A stretch of 64,000 nucleotides of DNA from Venatoribacter pacificus (GTDB lineage Bacteria > Pseudomonadota > Gammaproteobacteria > Pseudomonadales > Oceanobacteraceae), in the NCBI RefSeq assembly GCF_025318105.1, contig NZ_JAOANI010000028.1:124001-188000 (forward strand), written 5' to 3'. The notes beneath the pieces were generated by a model. That model was not told the origin of the DNA. It saw nothing but the letters and a program-made list of their open reading frames with translations, and searched no databases. Of this stretch, positions 8,686-17,094 are shown piece after piece. Positions within the stretch are counted from its first letter, which is position 1; each line of letters begins with the position of its first letter. Made by a program: the position numbers and the translations under genes.

Positions 8686-9798
8686 TCAAAATACCAGGTC
8701 AACAGCGACAGAATACAGCATGCCGGATTCGCCGGGAGCACCCAGGTAAGTATCTTCGTCCTGATACTGAGCTTCAACTTTGAAAGCGGTACTGGTGTCA
8801 TAATCAAAACGCGCACCTAATGTGATGCTGCTTTCTTTACCTTCCAGATTTTTCTGAATCTGACCAACGGTGCCGGATTCCAAGTCATCGCTTTGATTGG
8901 AGTAGGTCAGGTGGATGGTCGTATCATCAAAACGTTTGGCTGCACTCACCATATAACCGGTGTCATCATTAAAAATGGCTGTTTCATGATTCAGTGCGGT
9001 CCATTCGGCAATAAAAAACATATCGCCGTTATCGTAAGTGACCGCTGCTTCATAGAAGCTGGTGGTTTCACCGTCCGGAACGAATTTATCGCCGACGCCT
9101 GCTCCGGTTGCCGCAGTGATAAGGCCATCAAGCGCTCCCGTTTTGGTTCCCAGCTCAGGCATATACATATCTGCCTGGTGATAGCTCAGGCGGGCACCAA
9201 AATCGCCTTGTGTCAGGTTCAGAACCACACCGGTAAAGTTGCGCAGCTCAATGTTGTATGTTTCGTCGACGGGGGTGAAGTCATCACTGAAACGACCGTA
9301 ATAGAACTGCACCGAACCATCAACAGACCCGGTGCTGAAGCGTTGGGTAAAGTCGACACCATTGATGGATGAGAATGTATCCAGGCGGTACACCTCACCG
9401 GATGGTCGAATCCAGTTATAGGCATAACCGACTTCCAGGAAGTCGGAATAATAGAAGAATGGCGTACGCAGACGACCAAAGCGAACATCTAAGTCTTCGG
9501 TGGCGGCGTAGGTAATGTAAGCCCATGCAGCTTCGGTGTTGTAATCTTCGGTTCCGCGTGAAACCAGCTGCGCGGTGGCAGACGTTGTGTCGTTTACCTG
9601 CTTACTGATCTGCAGACCGACAATGGTGTCGTTGCTGAACGACGCATTGTCATCATAATTACCAATGTGCACATCGGTATTTGATAAAACACTGGCTCCG
9701 ACGCTGACAAAGCCATTGATATTTAAATCGTCAGAAAAAGCAGCGGGGCTGCAGGCCAGCAGCACAGCAGCTGCCAGACCAGATTTACGAAGAACCAT
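8686..9798 (-). CDS. Outer-membrane porin (beta-barrel)
   Basis: A 370-residue outer-membrane protein. Residues 1-22 are a signal peptide (MVLRKSGLAAAVLLACSPAAFS). The rest shows alternating amphipathic strands rich in Y, D, G and N, and the chain ends in VAVDLVF with the terminal Phe used by the BAM assembly machinery. It resembles Gram-negative general or anion porins, but no substrate can be read from the sequence. It is followed directly by the PstS-like gene. The 5' leader holds a hairpin that covers the Shine-Dalgarno sequence (see 9807-9844), so translation may be controlled. Confidence 0.82.
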   Translation of the reverse strand: MVLRKSGLAAAVLLACSPAAFSDDLNINGFVSVGASVLSNTDVHIGNYDDNASFSNDTIVGLQISKQVNDTTSATAQLVSRGTEDYNTEAAWAYITYAATEDLDVRFGRLRTPFFYYSDFLEVGYAYNWIRPSGEVYRLDTFSSINGVDFTQRFSTGSVDGSVQFYYGRFSDDFTPVDETYNIELRNFTGVVLNLTQGDFGARLSYHQADMYMPELGTKTGALDGLITAATGAGVGDKFVPDGETTSFYEAAVTYDNGDMFFIAEWTALNHETAIFNDDTGYMVSAAKRFDDTTIHLTYSNQSDDLESGTVGQIQKNLEGKESSITLGARFDYDTSTAFKVEAQYQDEDTYLGAPGESGMLYSVAVDLVF

Positions 9799-9806
9799 GG
9801 ATGTAT

Positions 9807-9844
9807 CCTCTACAGTTGGTTATCACAAATAACCTTAGTAGAGG
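9807..9844 (-). promoter_or_regulatory. Hairpin covering the porin ribosome-binding site
   Basis: Read 5' to 3' on the minus strand: CCTCTAC, TAA, GGTTAT, loop TTGTG, ATAACC, AACT, GTAGAGG, then ATACATCC and the porin ATG. The outer 7-bp stem pairs CCTCTAC with GTAGAGG, which contains the AGAGGA Shine-Dalgarno sequence 7 bases before the start. The inner 6-bp stem is GGTTAT/ATAACC. The structure would hide the ribosome-binding site. It could act as a thermosensor or as a target for an sRNA or protein, or the palindrome could be a DNA operator. Confidence 0.6.
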
Positions 9845-9904
9845 TATTGAATAGTTCAAATTGGCAGAGTTTTTATTTTTATGCTTTTGGACGTGTATTT
9901 ATTA

Positions 9905-11257
9905 TCAGGCACTTTCTGTCATGGCTGTGATGTGTTTTATCTGGCGTTTAATTAACAGCTGATTTTTTTCAGCCAGGCTGTTCAGCCAGTAGCTGGCTTG
10001 CTCGCGCCCGTGTAAATCAGACACCAGTGGCCCTTCTTCCCAGGCAATACCGGCATCCTGAGGAATGTGGTTGAGCAGGGCATGGCTGACCAGCAGGCGT
10101 CGTTCTTCACCATTGGTCGCCAGATGCGAAGCCCAGTGCACGGTATCGCCGATCAGGCTGCACTGCACTTGTTCGTCATCGCTCAATGGCGCCATCAAAA
10201 CCGGGCCCCAGTGAGCGGCGACGCGGAATTCGATCGGCAGTGTTTTACGGTCGTGATCACGCAGGTGATCGATCAGGCCGAGGAATAATTGGGCCGCATA
10301 AAGACAGTGTAAGGCTTCGTGTTCGTGGCCGGATTGCGGATCGCGTGACATACCGAACAGCATCACAACGCCATCGCCCAGGTAGCGATCCAGTTTGCCG
10401 TTGTAGAGTTTGGCGGCATGCGACAGAAGACGGTGATACTGGTTCAGTGTTTGGCCCAGTTGTTCGGCACTGAGGCGACTTTGCAGTACTTCCAGATCCT
10501 GAATCTCAATAAAGAGCAAGGCGCAGTCATGGTAGCGCAGCAACTCACCCGTGGCTGGCGACGCAGAAATAAAGCGGCCGAGCGCATCCTGCATGGCGCG
10601 CTGTTGTTGTTCTCGCAACGCTATTTTATTCAGCGTGCTGTGCAGTTGCTGTAAATCGGACAAGTAAGGTGGCGGTGGCAGATGTAACAGGTCTTTGCCT
10701 TCCTGCCAGTTGTGCAGACGCAGTTGCAGTTGGCGCAGGTAATTCAGGTAGTGCTCACTCAGCTGGTAAACCACCAGTGCCGCAAGCAATGCCGCCAGCG
10801 CGCTGGCAATCAGGCCCAGTGCCAGATAACGGCGTGCGGTTTGACTGGCGCTGCTGAAATTGATATCGGCGCGCAGTAAGCCGATGGATAAGTTGTCCTG
10901 AGTGACCGGTTGGCTCAGCTCAATGCTGTCAGGTGCCGGGCGGCCGCTTTCGGCGATGACCTGCTGATTGGCATTGAGCACCCGAATGGCGTCGATTTCC
11001 GGTCCTTTACTCCAGTCGCTGAGCGTCAGGCTGATGCTGATGCGATCCTGACGCAGCAGGCTGGGAGCCAGAGCAACGGTCAGACGCTGCAGTTGGCGCT
11101 GGGCATCCTGGCGTAACTTGGCGGACAGCTGAGTTTCAAGGTGGGTGTAAGTCAGACTGCTGATCAGCAGGCCTGTCAGTAAAATCAGAAAGGCTGCGAG
11201 CAGGCCGCAAATTTGACTTGTATTCAACTTTTGCCCAATCAGGCTGGCGATCCGCAT
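9905..11257 (-). CDS. Two-helix membrane protein with degenerate class III cyclase domain
   Basis: About 450 residues. Membrane helices at ~15-35 and ~144-165 enclose a periplasmic sensor-like segment; a short linker and a class III adenylate/guanylate cyclase homology domain (~243-430) follow. The domain keeps RYLGDGVVMLFG with the second metal Asp (D295) and the LIGDTV turn. The first metal Asp is Glu (E251, LFIEIQD). The catalytic Asn and Arg of the N-x-A-x-R motif are His (H374, H378: TVHWASHL). It may therefore be weak or inactive. Its place beside serB, and its two-helix N-terminus, recall E. coli smp (ytjB). The ATG at 11257 is preferred over a GTG-type start at 11341. Confidence 0.75.
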   Translation of the reverse strand: MRIASLIGQKLNTSQICGLLAAFLILLTGLLISSLTYTHLETQLSAKLRQDAQRQLQRLTVALAPSLLRQDRISISLTLSDWSKGPEIDAIRVLNANQQVIAESGRPAPDSIELSQPVTQDNLSIGLLRADINFSSASQTARRYLALGLIASALAALLAALVVYQLSEHYLNYLRQLQLRLHNWQEGKDLLHLPPPPYLSDLQQLHSTLNKIALREQQQRAMQDALGRFISASPATGELLRYHDCALLFIEIQDLEVLQSRLSAEQLGQTLNQYHRLLSHAAKLYNGKLDRYLGDGVVMLFGMSRDPQSGHEHEALHCLYAAQLFLGLIDHLRDHDRKTLPIEFRVAAHWGPVLMAPLSDDEQVQCSLIGDTVHWASHLATNGEERRLLVSHALLNHIPQDAGIAWEEGPLVSDLHGREQASYWLNSLAEKNQLLIKRQIKHITAMTESA

Positions 11258-11426
11258 CACATTACTCAAACAAACGAAGATTTCCTCAACATTGGTGGTA
11301 TTATATGCGCCGCCTGCGGTAACGCTAGGGCGAAACGGCAATACTTGGCACTCTTATGAGGCTGTGGATGAACAATCCGGATTTGCTGTAAACCGAATTT
11401 ATAATTTTGATGAATGGGGATTCACC

Positions 11427-11597
11427 ATGAGCGACGTGAAACAGTCTCTGCAAGATAAGCTGCAACAACTGGAAAAAGGTCTGTACCTGATGAGCGTTGA
11501 CCGCATACGCGCGCTGTCTGTGCATGAAACCGTTGACCTGATCGAAGAGTTGCGCGCGGTTGTGGCGGCTGCCAAAGCTGACGCCGGCAAACTGTAA
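11427..11597 (+). CDS. Small conserved-looking helical protein, function unknown
   Basis: A 56-residue acidic/basic helical peptide (MSDVKQSLQDKLQQLEKG start, AVVAAAKADAGKL end) with heptad-like Leu spacing. I do not recognise a family. It has a good ribosome-binding site (TGGGGA about 6 bases before the ATG at 11427), codon use like its neighbours, and a stop 36 bases before the serB start, so it is probably translated and co-transcribed with serB. The open frame extends upstream to 11292, but those residues look like untranslated leader. It is divergent from the cyclase-like gene. Confidence 0.6.
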   Translation: MSDVKQSLQDKLQQLEKGLYLMSVDRIRALSVHETVDLIEELRAVVAAAKADAGKL

Positions 11598-11633
11598 TTG
11601 CATCAAACCGATCTGCCTGCAGGTGTAGCATCC

Positions 11634-12845
11634 GTGACTGAATTGGTTCTAATCCGCGTGACTGGGGCCGATAAGCCCGGGTTAACCTCAAGCATCAGCG
11701 CCATTCTGGCGCAATATGATGTCACCATTCTTGATATTGGCCAGGCCGAAATCCACGATACCTTGTCGCTGGGTATTTTGGCCGCCATTCCTTCCCGTGC
11801 CGAATCGGGACCAGTATTGAAAGACGTACTGTTCAAAGCTCACGAGCTGGGTTTGTCCGTGCGTTTTACCCCGGTAACTCCTGAAAGTTATGAGCATTGG
11901 GTGCATGGGCAGGGCAAACCCCGGCACATTATTACCTTGCTCGCACGGGCGATTGAGGCTGATGCCATTTCACGCATCACCGCGATTGTCGCCGAGCATG
12001 GTCTGAATATTGACCAGATCAACCGTCTGTCCGGACGTGTGCCTCTGGTTCAGACCGAGCAGAATACCCGTGCCTGCGTCGAGTTCTCCGTCCGTGGCGA
12101 GGCTGAGCAAAGCGTTATGCGCGCGCAATTCCTGCAGGTGGCTAACGAGCTGGGTGTGGATATTGCGTTTCAGGAAGACGATGTTTATCGCCGTACCCGT
12201 CGCTTAGTCTGCTTCGATATGGATTCAACCCTGATTGAAGCCGAAGTGATTGACGAGCTGGCCCGTGCCGCCGGTGTTGGTGAGCAAGTGGCGGAAATCA
12301 CTGAACGCGCCATGCAGGGCGAGCTGGACTTTATCCAGAGCTTTGAACAGCGCGTCGCATTGCTTAAAGGACTGAGCGGTGATGTGCTGCAAGGCATTGC
12401 GGAGCAACTGCCGGTAACAGAGGGGGCTGAGCGTCTGATCCGTAACCTGAAAGCACTGGGTTATAAAACTGCCATTCTGTCGGGTGGTTTTAATTACTTT
12501 GGCCGCTATTTGCAGGAAAAACTGGGCATCGATTATGTGTATGCGAATGAACTGGAAATGGAAGATGGCATCGTTACCGGGCGTGTCACCGGGCGTGTTG
12601 TTGATGGTCAGCGTAAGGCTGAGCTACTGCGTGAACTGGCAGAAAAAGAAGGCATTCGTCTGGAGCAAACCATCGCGGTTGGTGATGGCGCGAATGATTT
12701 GCCGATGCTGAGTATTGCCGGTCTGGGCATTGCCTTCCGCGCCAAACCTTTGGTGCGTGAAAATGCTAAAAATGCCATTTCTACCCTGGGACTGGATGGC
12801 ATTCTGTATCTTCTGGGGTACCGCGATCGCGATATTCTCGAATAA
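11634..12845 (+). CDS. serB: Phosphoserine phosphatase SerB
   Basis: Hydrolyses O-phosphoserine to serine, the last step of serine synthesis. The protein has about 403 residues. Two ACT-like domains come first (TELVLIRVTGADKPGLTSS...; RHIITLLARAIEADAISRI...). The HAD phosphatase domain has the nucleophile motif CFDMDSTLIEAE (~residues 199-210) and the metal motif VGDGANDLPML near the end. The GTG at 11634 is chosen because translation from it gives the usual SerB beginning and AGGTG lies upstream; the frame stays open to a TTG at 11598. A strong terminator follows. serB followed by a convergent fimX-like gene is the Pseudomonas arrangement. Confidence 0.96.
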   Translation: MTELVLIRVTGADKPGLTSSISAILAQYDVTILDIGQAEIHDTLSLGILAAIPSRAESGPVLKDVLFKAHELGLSVRFTPVTPESYEHWVHGQGKPRHIITLLARAIEADAISRITAIVAEHGLNIDQINRLSGRVPLVQTEQNTRACVEFSVRGEAEQSVMRAQFLQVANELGVDIAFQEDDVYRRTRRLVCFDMDSTLIEAEVIDELARAAGVGEQVAEITERAMQGELDFIQSFEQRVALLKGLSGDVLQGIAEQLPVTEGAERLIRNLKALGYKTAILSGGFNYFGRYLQEKLGIDYVYANELEMEDGIVTGRVTGRVVDGQRKAELLRELAEKEGIRLEQTIAVGDGANDLPMLSIAGLGIAFRAKPLVRENAKNAISTLGLDGILYLLGYRDRDILE

Positions 12846-12861
12846 GTCTGCAGACTGTACT

Positions 12862-12909
12862 CACAAAAAAGCCCGGTTCAGTATTGTGGTACTGCCGGGC
12901 TTTTTTGTG
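12862..12909. terminator. Bidirectional terminator between serB and the fimX-like gene
   Basis: Long inverted repeat: CACAAAAAAGCCCGG on the left and its reverse complement on the right, with an 18-base loop. A6 and T6 tracts allow termination in both directions between the convergent genes. Confidence 0.88.
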
Positions 12910-12923
12910 TCTGTCAGAGAGGG

Positions 12924-15023
12924 CTATTCATCATTTTCGTCATTGAAGTTGTAGCTCATCGCGGTCTGTGGAGGCTGCACATAGTAGCCCTGAATAAAGT
13001 GAACCCCCAGCTGCCAGAGTGAAGCAACAGAGTTTGCGCTTTCAACCAATGGCACAATGGTGCGTTTTTCTTCTTCATGCAGACCTTCAAGCAGGGCTTT
13101 CAGGTGTTTTTGCGCTTCCGGATTCTGCCCCAGTTCCTGAGTGAAGGAACCATCCACTTTGACGTAATCAACCGCCAGGTGTTTTAAGGTCTGCATCGGA
13201 TTCAGCGCACAGCCGAAGCGGCTGAGCGCGGCCGGAATGCCTTTTTCCATCAGCGAGTGGCTGAACTGCTGCGTTTGTTTCAGCAAGCGGCTGGCATCTT
13301 CTTCATTGAACTGGAAAATAACCGAGCCTTTAGGGAGTTTGGCGGCATTAATGGCGACGCCAATCCAGCCGGGCAGGGTATCGTCGGTTAAGGAAGCGGC
13401 CGATAAGTTAATGAACATGCGGGTGTTATGACCCTTCGCCCGGTGTTCGCCGAGTAATTTCGTGGTATGCAGAATAACCCAGCGATCGATTTTGCGTTTC
13501 AGGTCATCGCTGATTTCAGCGCTGTTCAGGAAATCACCGCCAGACAGTTCATCACCATTGGGCTGATGCAGACGTAACAGCGTCTCGTAGTGTTCGGTTT
13601 CTTCACCACGCAGGCTGATCATCGGCTGGAATAACAGACGGAAGCTGTTGTTACGGATTGCATCGGTCAGTGTTTGCTGCAGATTGCTCGCCTGCTGTGG
13701 CTCATCTACTTCTTTTGGCAGATAGAGATGAACACCGTTGCCGCGCTCATGGCCGGCTTGTTTGCGTACATCATCAGAGGCGTGATGAGATTGCTGCAGA
13801 ATATCTTCCGGGCGGGAGCTGTTTTCGGTGATCAGCGACAGGCCAATACTGGCGGTTACGGTCACTGTGCGGTTGCCAATATCAATCAGCAGATGCTCGA
13901 TTTTATCGCGCAGGCGTTCACCAAACTGCAGTGCCGATTCCGCATCTGCGCCCATGCGCATACAGGTAAAAATATCCTCACCAATACGCGCCAGAATATC
14001 TTTGTCGTTGATCTGCCCTTTGAGGCAATTACCGATTTCGCTGATGACGGTGTCGGCATTACTGATGCCGATTTCACTTTTGATTTTGCCGAAGTGATCG
14101 ATATTGATATACAACACCGCGCCTTTGGCGCCTTTCAGTACGGCACGGTCGACGGCTTCTTCCAGTCGGGCGTTGAAGTAAGGTTTGTTGTACAGGCCTG
14201 TCATCAGATCGCGGCTGCTGATTTCTTTCAGCTTGGCTTCCAGTTCGCTGTTATCGGCATTGGTGCGGATAACCACCTGGGTGCAGCGCTCATCAGCGTA
14301 CGTTGCGGCAGAAAAGGTCATCAGCATCGGGAAGGTGTTGCCTTTGTCGCTGATGCCTGTGGTCTTAAGCTCCTGACTGCTGTTTTGCTCAGCATGATAG
14401 GTTTTCAGAAAGCTTTTAAAGTTGGCCTGACCTGAGCTGTCGACCATATCCATAATCGGCATGCCTTCCAGCTCTTCAACCGAGGCGTAGCCAAAGAGTT
14501 CAAGATAGGCCTGGTTGGCATATACGTGCATGCCATCGTGAATATAAGCCACCGCATCTTTTGAGCTTTCGAGCAGATTCTGGCAGCGTTTCTCGGCGTC
14601 ACGGATGCGCACTTCAAGCGTGCGCAGCTCACGGCGGGAGCGCAGATGGCGCAGTTCGCGCTGGATCACCATCAACAACAGATTGCTTTCATCAATAGGA
14701 ACAACGGTGCAGGCGCCGCGCTTGATGGCCGCTTCCATGATCATGGCATCGACTTCTTCGGCGATCAGAATGACGGGCAGGTCTTTGTTCAGACGTTTGA
14801 TCTGTTTCAGCAGATCGTCATAACCGATGCCATTGACGTCTGGTTGGGCGACGAGAAGATCCCAGGATTTTTCCTGCAGTTGTTCGTTCAGGTCTGCCAG
14901 CGAGGTAATCTGGTGCGCACGGGTGGCGCTGCCGGAATTACGCATCAGGCTCACCAGACTTTCGGCATCATTCTGGGTTTCTGTGAGCAACAACAGATGC
15001 AATGTGTCCCGACTTGTCGACAT
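12924..15023 (-). CDS. fimX: FimX-like c-di-GMP receptor (REC-like, PAS, degenerate GGDEF, degenerate EAL)
   Basis: A 699-residue multidomain protein. Order: REC-like domain (~8-125), PAS (~145-255), GGDEF-like (~265-430), EAL-like (~445-690). The GGDEF site reads GEDIF (348-352), so cyclase activity is unlikely. The EAL site reads ETLLRL (480-485), the DDFG loop is SRFG, and the catalytic-loop Lys/Asp context is altered (VKVDGSF), so phosphodiesterase activity is unlikely. The ligand-contacting FIQGYYVQ is retained. This is the FimX pattern: in Pseudomonas, FimX binds c-di-GMP with a non-catalytic EAL domain to promote type IV pilus assembly at the pole. Neighbouring serB and a PilZ-type gene also match. 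The start is at the ATG 15023, with AGAGG upstream. Confidence 0.88.
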   Translation of the reverse strand: MSTSRDTLHLLLLTETQNDAESLVSLMRNSGSATRAHQITSLADLNEQLQEKSWDLLVAQPDVNGIGYDDLLKQIKRLNKDLPVILIAEEVDAMIMEAAIKRGACTVVPIDESNLLLMVIQRELRHLRSRRELRTLEVRIRDAEKRCQNLLESSKDAVAYIHDGMHVYANQAYLELFGYASVEELEGMPIMDMVDSSGQANFKSFLKTYHAEQNSSQELKTTGISDKGNTFPMLMTFSAATYADERCTQVVIRTNADNSELEAKLKEISSRDLMTGLYNKPYFNARLEEAVDRAVLKGAKGAVLYINIDHFGKIKSEIGISNADTVISEIGNCLKGQINDKDILARIGEDIFTCMRMGADAESALQFGERLRDKIEHLLIDIGNRTVTVTASIGLSLITENSSRPEDILQQSHHASDDVRKQAGHERGNGVHLYLPKEVDEPQQASNLQQTLTDAIRNNSFRLLFQPMISLRGEETEHYETLLRLHQPNGDELSGGDFLNSAEISDDLKRKIDRWVILHTTKLLGEHRAKGHNTRMFINLSAASLTDDTLPGWIGVAINAAKLPKGSVIFQFNEEDASRLLKQTQQFSHSLMEKGIPAALSRFGCALNPMQTLKHLAVDYVKVDGSFTQELGQNPEAQKHLKALLEGLHEEEKRTIVPLVESANSVASLWQLGVHFIQGYYVQPPQTAMSYNFNDENDE

Positions 15024-15138
15024 GCCAACCTCTGGTAAATAAAAAGCGATTATAGAGCCCGTCTGCGAAAAAAAAATGACCAGGAGTGACAAAACAGTCA
15101 GTGGGGCGTTACAAAATGATCAGATGCGGGATATCTGA

Positions 15139-16959
15139 TCAGAGTTTGTTCCAGATGGAGTCGAAATCGTCTTCGCCTAATCCCGGCGTCTGCTGCATTC
15201 CGGATGATTGGGGCTGACTGGTTGCACCGGCACCGCGGAACTGGAATTGACTGAAACTACTGGTCGATGTCAGCCGTTTGGTCAGCTGGTAACGTCCCTG
15301 AATCTCAGGATACATTAATTCCACTTTATTGCCTGTACGAAATGGAATGCGGGGCAGCAGTAATGTGGCCGGCTGCGCGATGGCCTTGATGGCCGGTAAC
15401 AGCAGTGCCCGCATAAAAGGGCCATTGCTGCCGGTTTTCTGCAGCAAGCGCGCGGCGCCGACTTCGGCTTTCGGGGCCAGTAACTCTACCCCCAGTTGTG
15501 TGCCCTGATCGCGCAGATGACGGATCCAGCGGATAACACCGATCGACCAGTGTTTGACTCCGCGTTCCTGAATGCCCAGTAATTCACCGGCCTGAATACT
15601 GGCCGGTACATCGCCACTCCAGTGTATACAGTAACCGCCGGGGCTGGTGTTGATCAGGTTGACCTGATGCGCCGGATATTTCGTGGTTTCTTCTTCGCTG
15701 TCTTGATCCTGAGCTTTGTGCTTGTTGATGAATTCAATAGCATCAATATTCATTGCGGCATTTTCGGCAATACGTGCGCCGCCGGCATCAAACGCATTGG
15801 CCCAGACATCGCCTTCGCTGCTGGCTTTGCCTACATCAACACTGCGCTCACTACTTTCGCCTTCCAGCGTTTTGGGCTTAACCGAGGCCAGTGTTTTTTC
15901 AAAATCCTGCTGACCACCACTGTAATAATGCGTGGCCGAAAGGCCAATGCAAATGCGCAGCTGACCTTCGGTCTGGGCGCGGCGGAAAGAGCGTTGCCAG
16001 TGGATACCCCAGGATTGAATGGCATGGGACAGCAAATTGTCGCTGAGTTTCCCCGGTACGGTAATCTGGTGAGCGCCATTAGGGTTGGCGGCCCAATGTT
16101 TAAGAGCCTGCACCAGTTTGGCGGTGTTCAGACTGCGGAATAATGGTTTTTGCGCATCGCGCAAATGCTGACGATACTGCCCCGGACGGTCACGATGCAG
16201 GTTAATAATAAACAGTGCACTTTCGTCATCGGCGGCAGACAGCGATGCAAATTCGGCCCACAGTTCGCTGGCATCGTAGAGCTGAGCCAGATCTTGCTGA
16301 CGCAGATTGTTCGGTTTGGCAGTGCCCAGCAGGTGAGCGCGGATATACACATCCTGAATGGTGGATGTGGATAAAAAACGTGTCTGACGATCGCTGACTT
16401 TAAAGGTCAGCAGCTTGTGCATTTCAGCCAGAAGATACAGTTGATTCACTTCCAGCCACGCGTGTTCCGGCGGCTGACAATAAAGCTGAAAGGCACGTAA
16501 TATGGTTTGGTTGGTATCCGATATCGCCCGGTGGATGGCCAGTGTCACAATTTTTGAGGGCTTATCAGCCGGTGCTACACGGCTGATGCTGTGTGCAACA
16601 ACCATCTTATAGCCGGTAGCCAGATGCCCTTGCATCGCCTGGCTGAGGTTTGCGATTTTGAGCTGCTTATCGTTCAGTGAGATCGACGATTGCAGAAAAT
16701 GTTTGTTCAACAGCGTGCAGATGGAATAGATATACGGGCGCACCACTTCCAGCACTTTAAAGCGCAACAGCGGGTCGGTATTCCATTGATTCAGTTCACG
16801 GATGGCCTGATACAATTGGCGTGCAGCTTCACCGGTGTTGGCCATCGGTAATTCTTTGGCCCACTGGGTGACACCCTCAACATTACCCGCACAAAAGGAT
16901 GGCTGCGCGAGAGGCGTTGTCGGTATGTGCAGTTTGATCGGCGTTTTCGGGCTTTCCAT
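15139..16959 (-). CDS. PilZ-type protein of the Pseudomonas PA4958 group
   Basis: About 606 residues, no signal peptide. Residues ~30-380 form an all-helical region of unknown function. The C-terminal half contains a PilZ-like beta barrel: HQVNLINTSPGGYCIHWSG...GELLGIQE...WSIGVIRWIRHLRDQGTQLGVELLAP follows the [D/N]xSxxG...G pattern of PilZ domains. The usual RxxxR ligand motif is not clear, so c-di-GMP binding is uncertain. It lies directly upstream of the fimX-like gene on the same strand, as in Pseudomonas, suggesting a shared role in pilus or surface behaviour. The ATG at 16959 has AGGA upstream and is preferred over the ATG at 16995, which lacks a ribosome-binding site. Confidence 0.7.
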   Translation of the reverse strand: MESPKTPIKLHIPTTPLAQPSFCAGNVEGVTQWAKELPMANTGEAARQLYQAIRELNQWNTDPLLRFKVLEVVRPYIYSICTLLNKHFLQSSISLNDKQLKIANLSQAMQGHLATGYKMVVAHSISRVAPADKPSKIVTLAIHRAISDTNQTILRAFQLYCQPPEHAWLEVNQLYLLAEMHKLLTFKVSDRQTRFLSTSTIQDVYIRAHLLGTAKPNNLRQQDLAQLYDASELWAEFASLSAADDESALFIINLHRDRPGQYRQHLRDAQKPLFRSLNTAKLVQALKHWAANPNGAHQITVPGKLSDNLLSHAIQSWGIHWQRSFRRAQTEGQLRICIGLSATHYYSGGQQDFEKTLASVKPKTLEGESSERSVDVGKASSEGDVWANAFDAGGARIAENAAMNIDAIEFINKHKAQDQDSEEETTKYPAHQVNLINTSPGGYCIHWSGDVPASIQAGELLGIQERGVKHWSIGVIRWIRHLRDQGTQLGVELLAPKAEVGAARLLQKTGSNGPFMRALLLPAIKAIAQPATLLLPRIPFRTGNKVELMYPEIQGRYQLTKRLTSTSSFSQFQFRGAGATSQPQSSGMQQTPGLGEDDFDSIWNKL

Positions 16960-17063
16960 GCAATCCTGCTGTTGATTAAGCCAATGTTTCTTCATCCGGC
17001 GGATTTTTGCCGAACCTCACACACAGTATAGCGACTTTGCCGTAAGTGCATGTGATTCATAGC

Positions 17064-17085
17064 AAAAGCCTACTTCCTTATAGGC
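17064..17085 (-). terminator. Possible weak terminator after epmB
   Basis: On the minus strand, GCCTA, an 8-base loop and TAGGC are followed by TTTT, 10 bases after the epmB stop. The stem is only 5 bp, so this is tentative. Confidence 0.35.
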
Positions 17086-17094
17086 AATATCCGT

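Noticed and set aside
13674..14435. 253-codon plus-strand frame inside the fimX-like gene
   Set aside because: It is the complement of a well-supported coding sequence and has the same shadow-frame composition.
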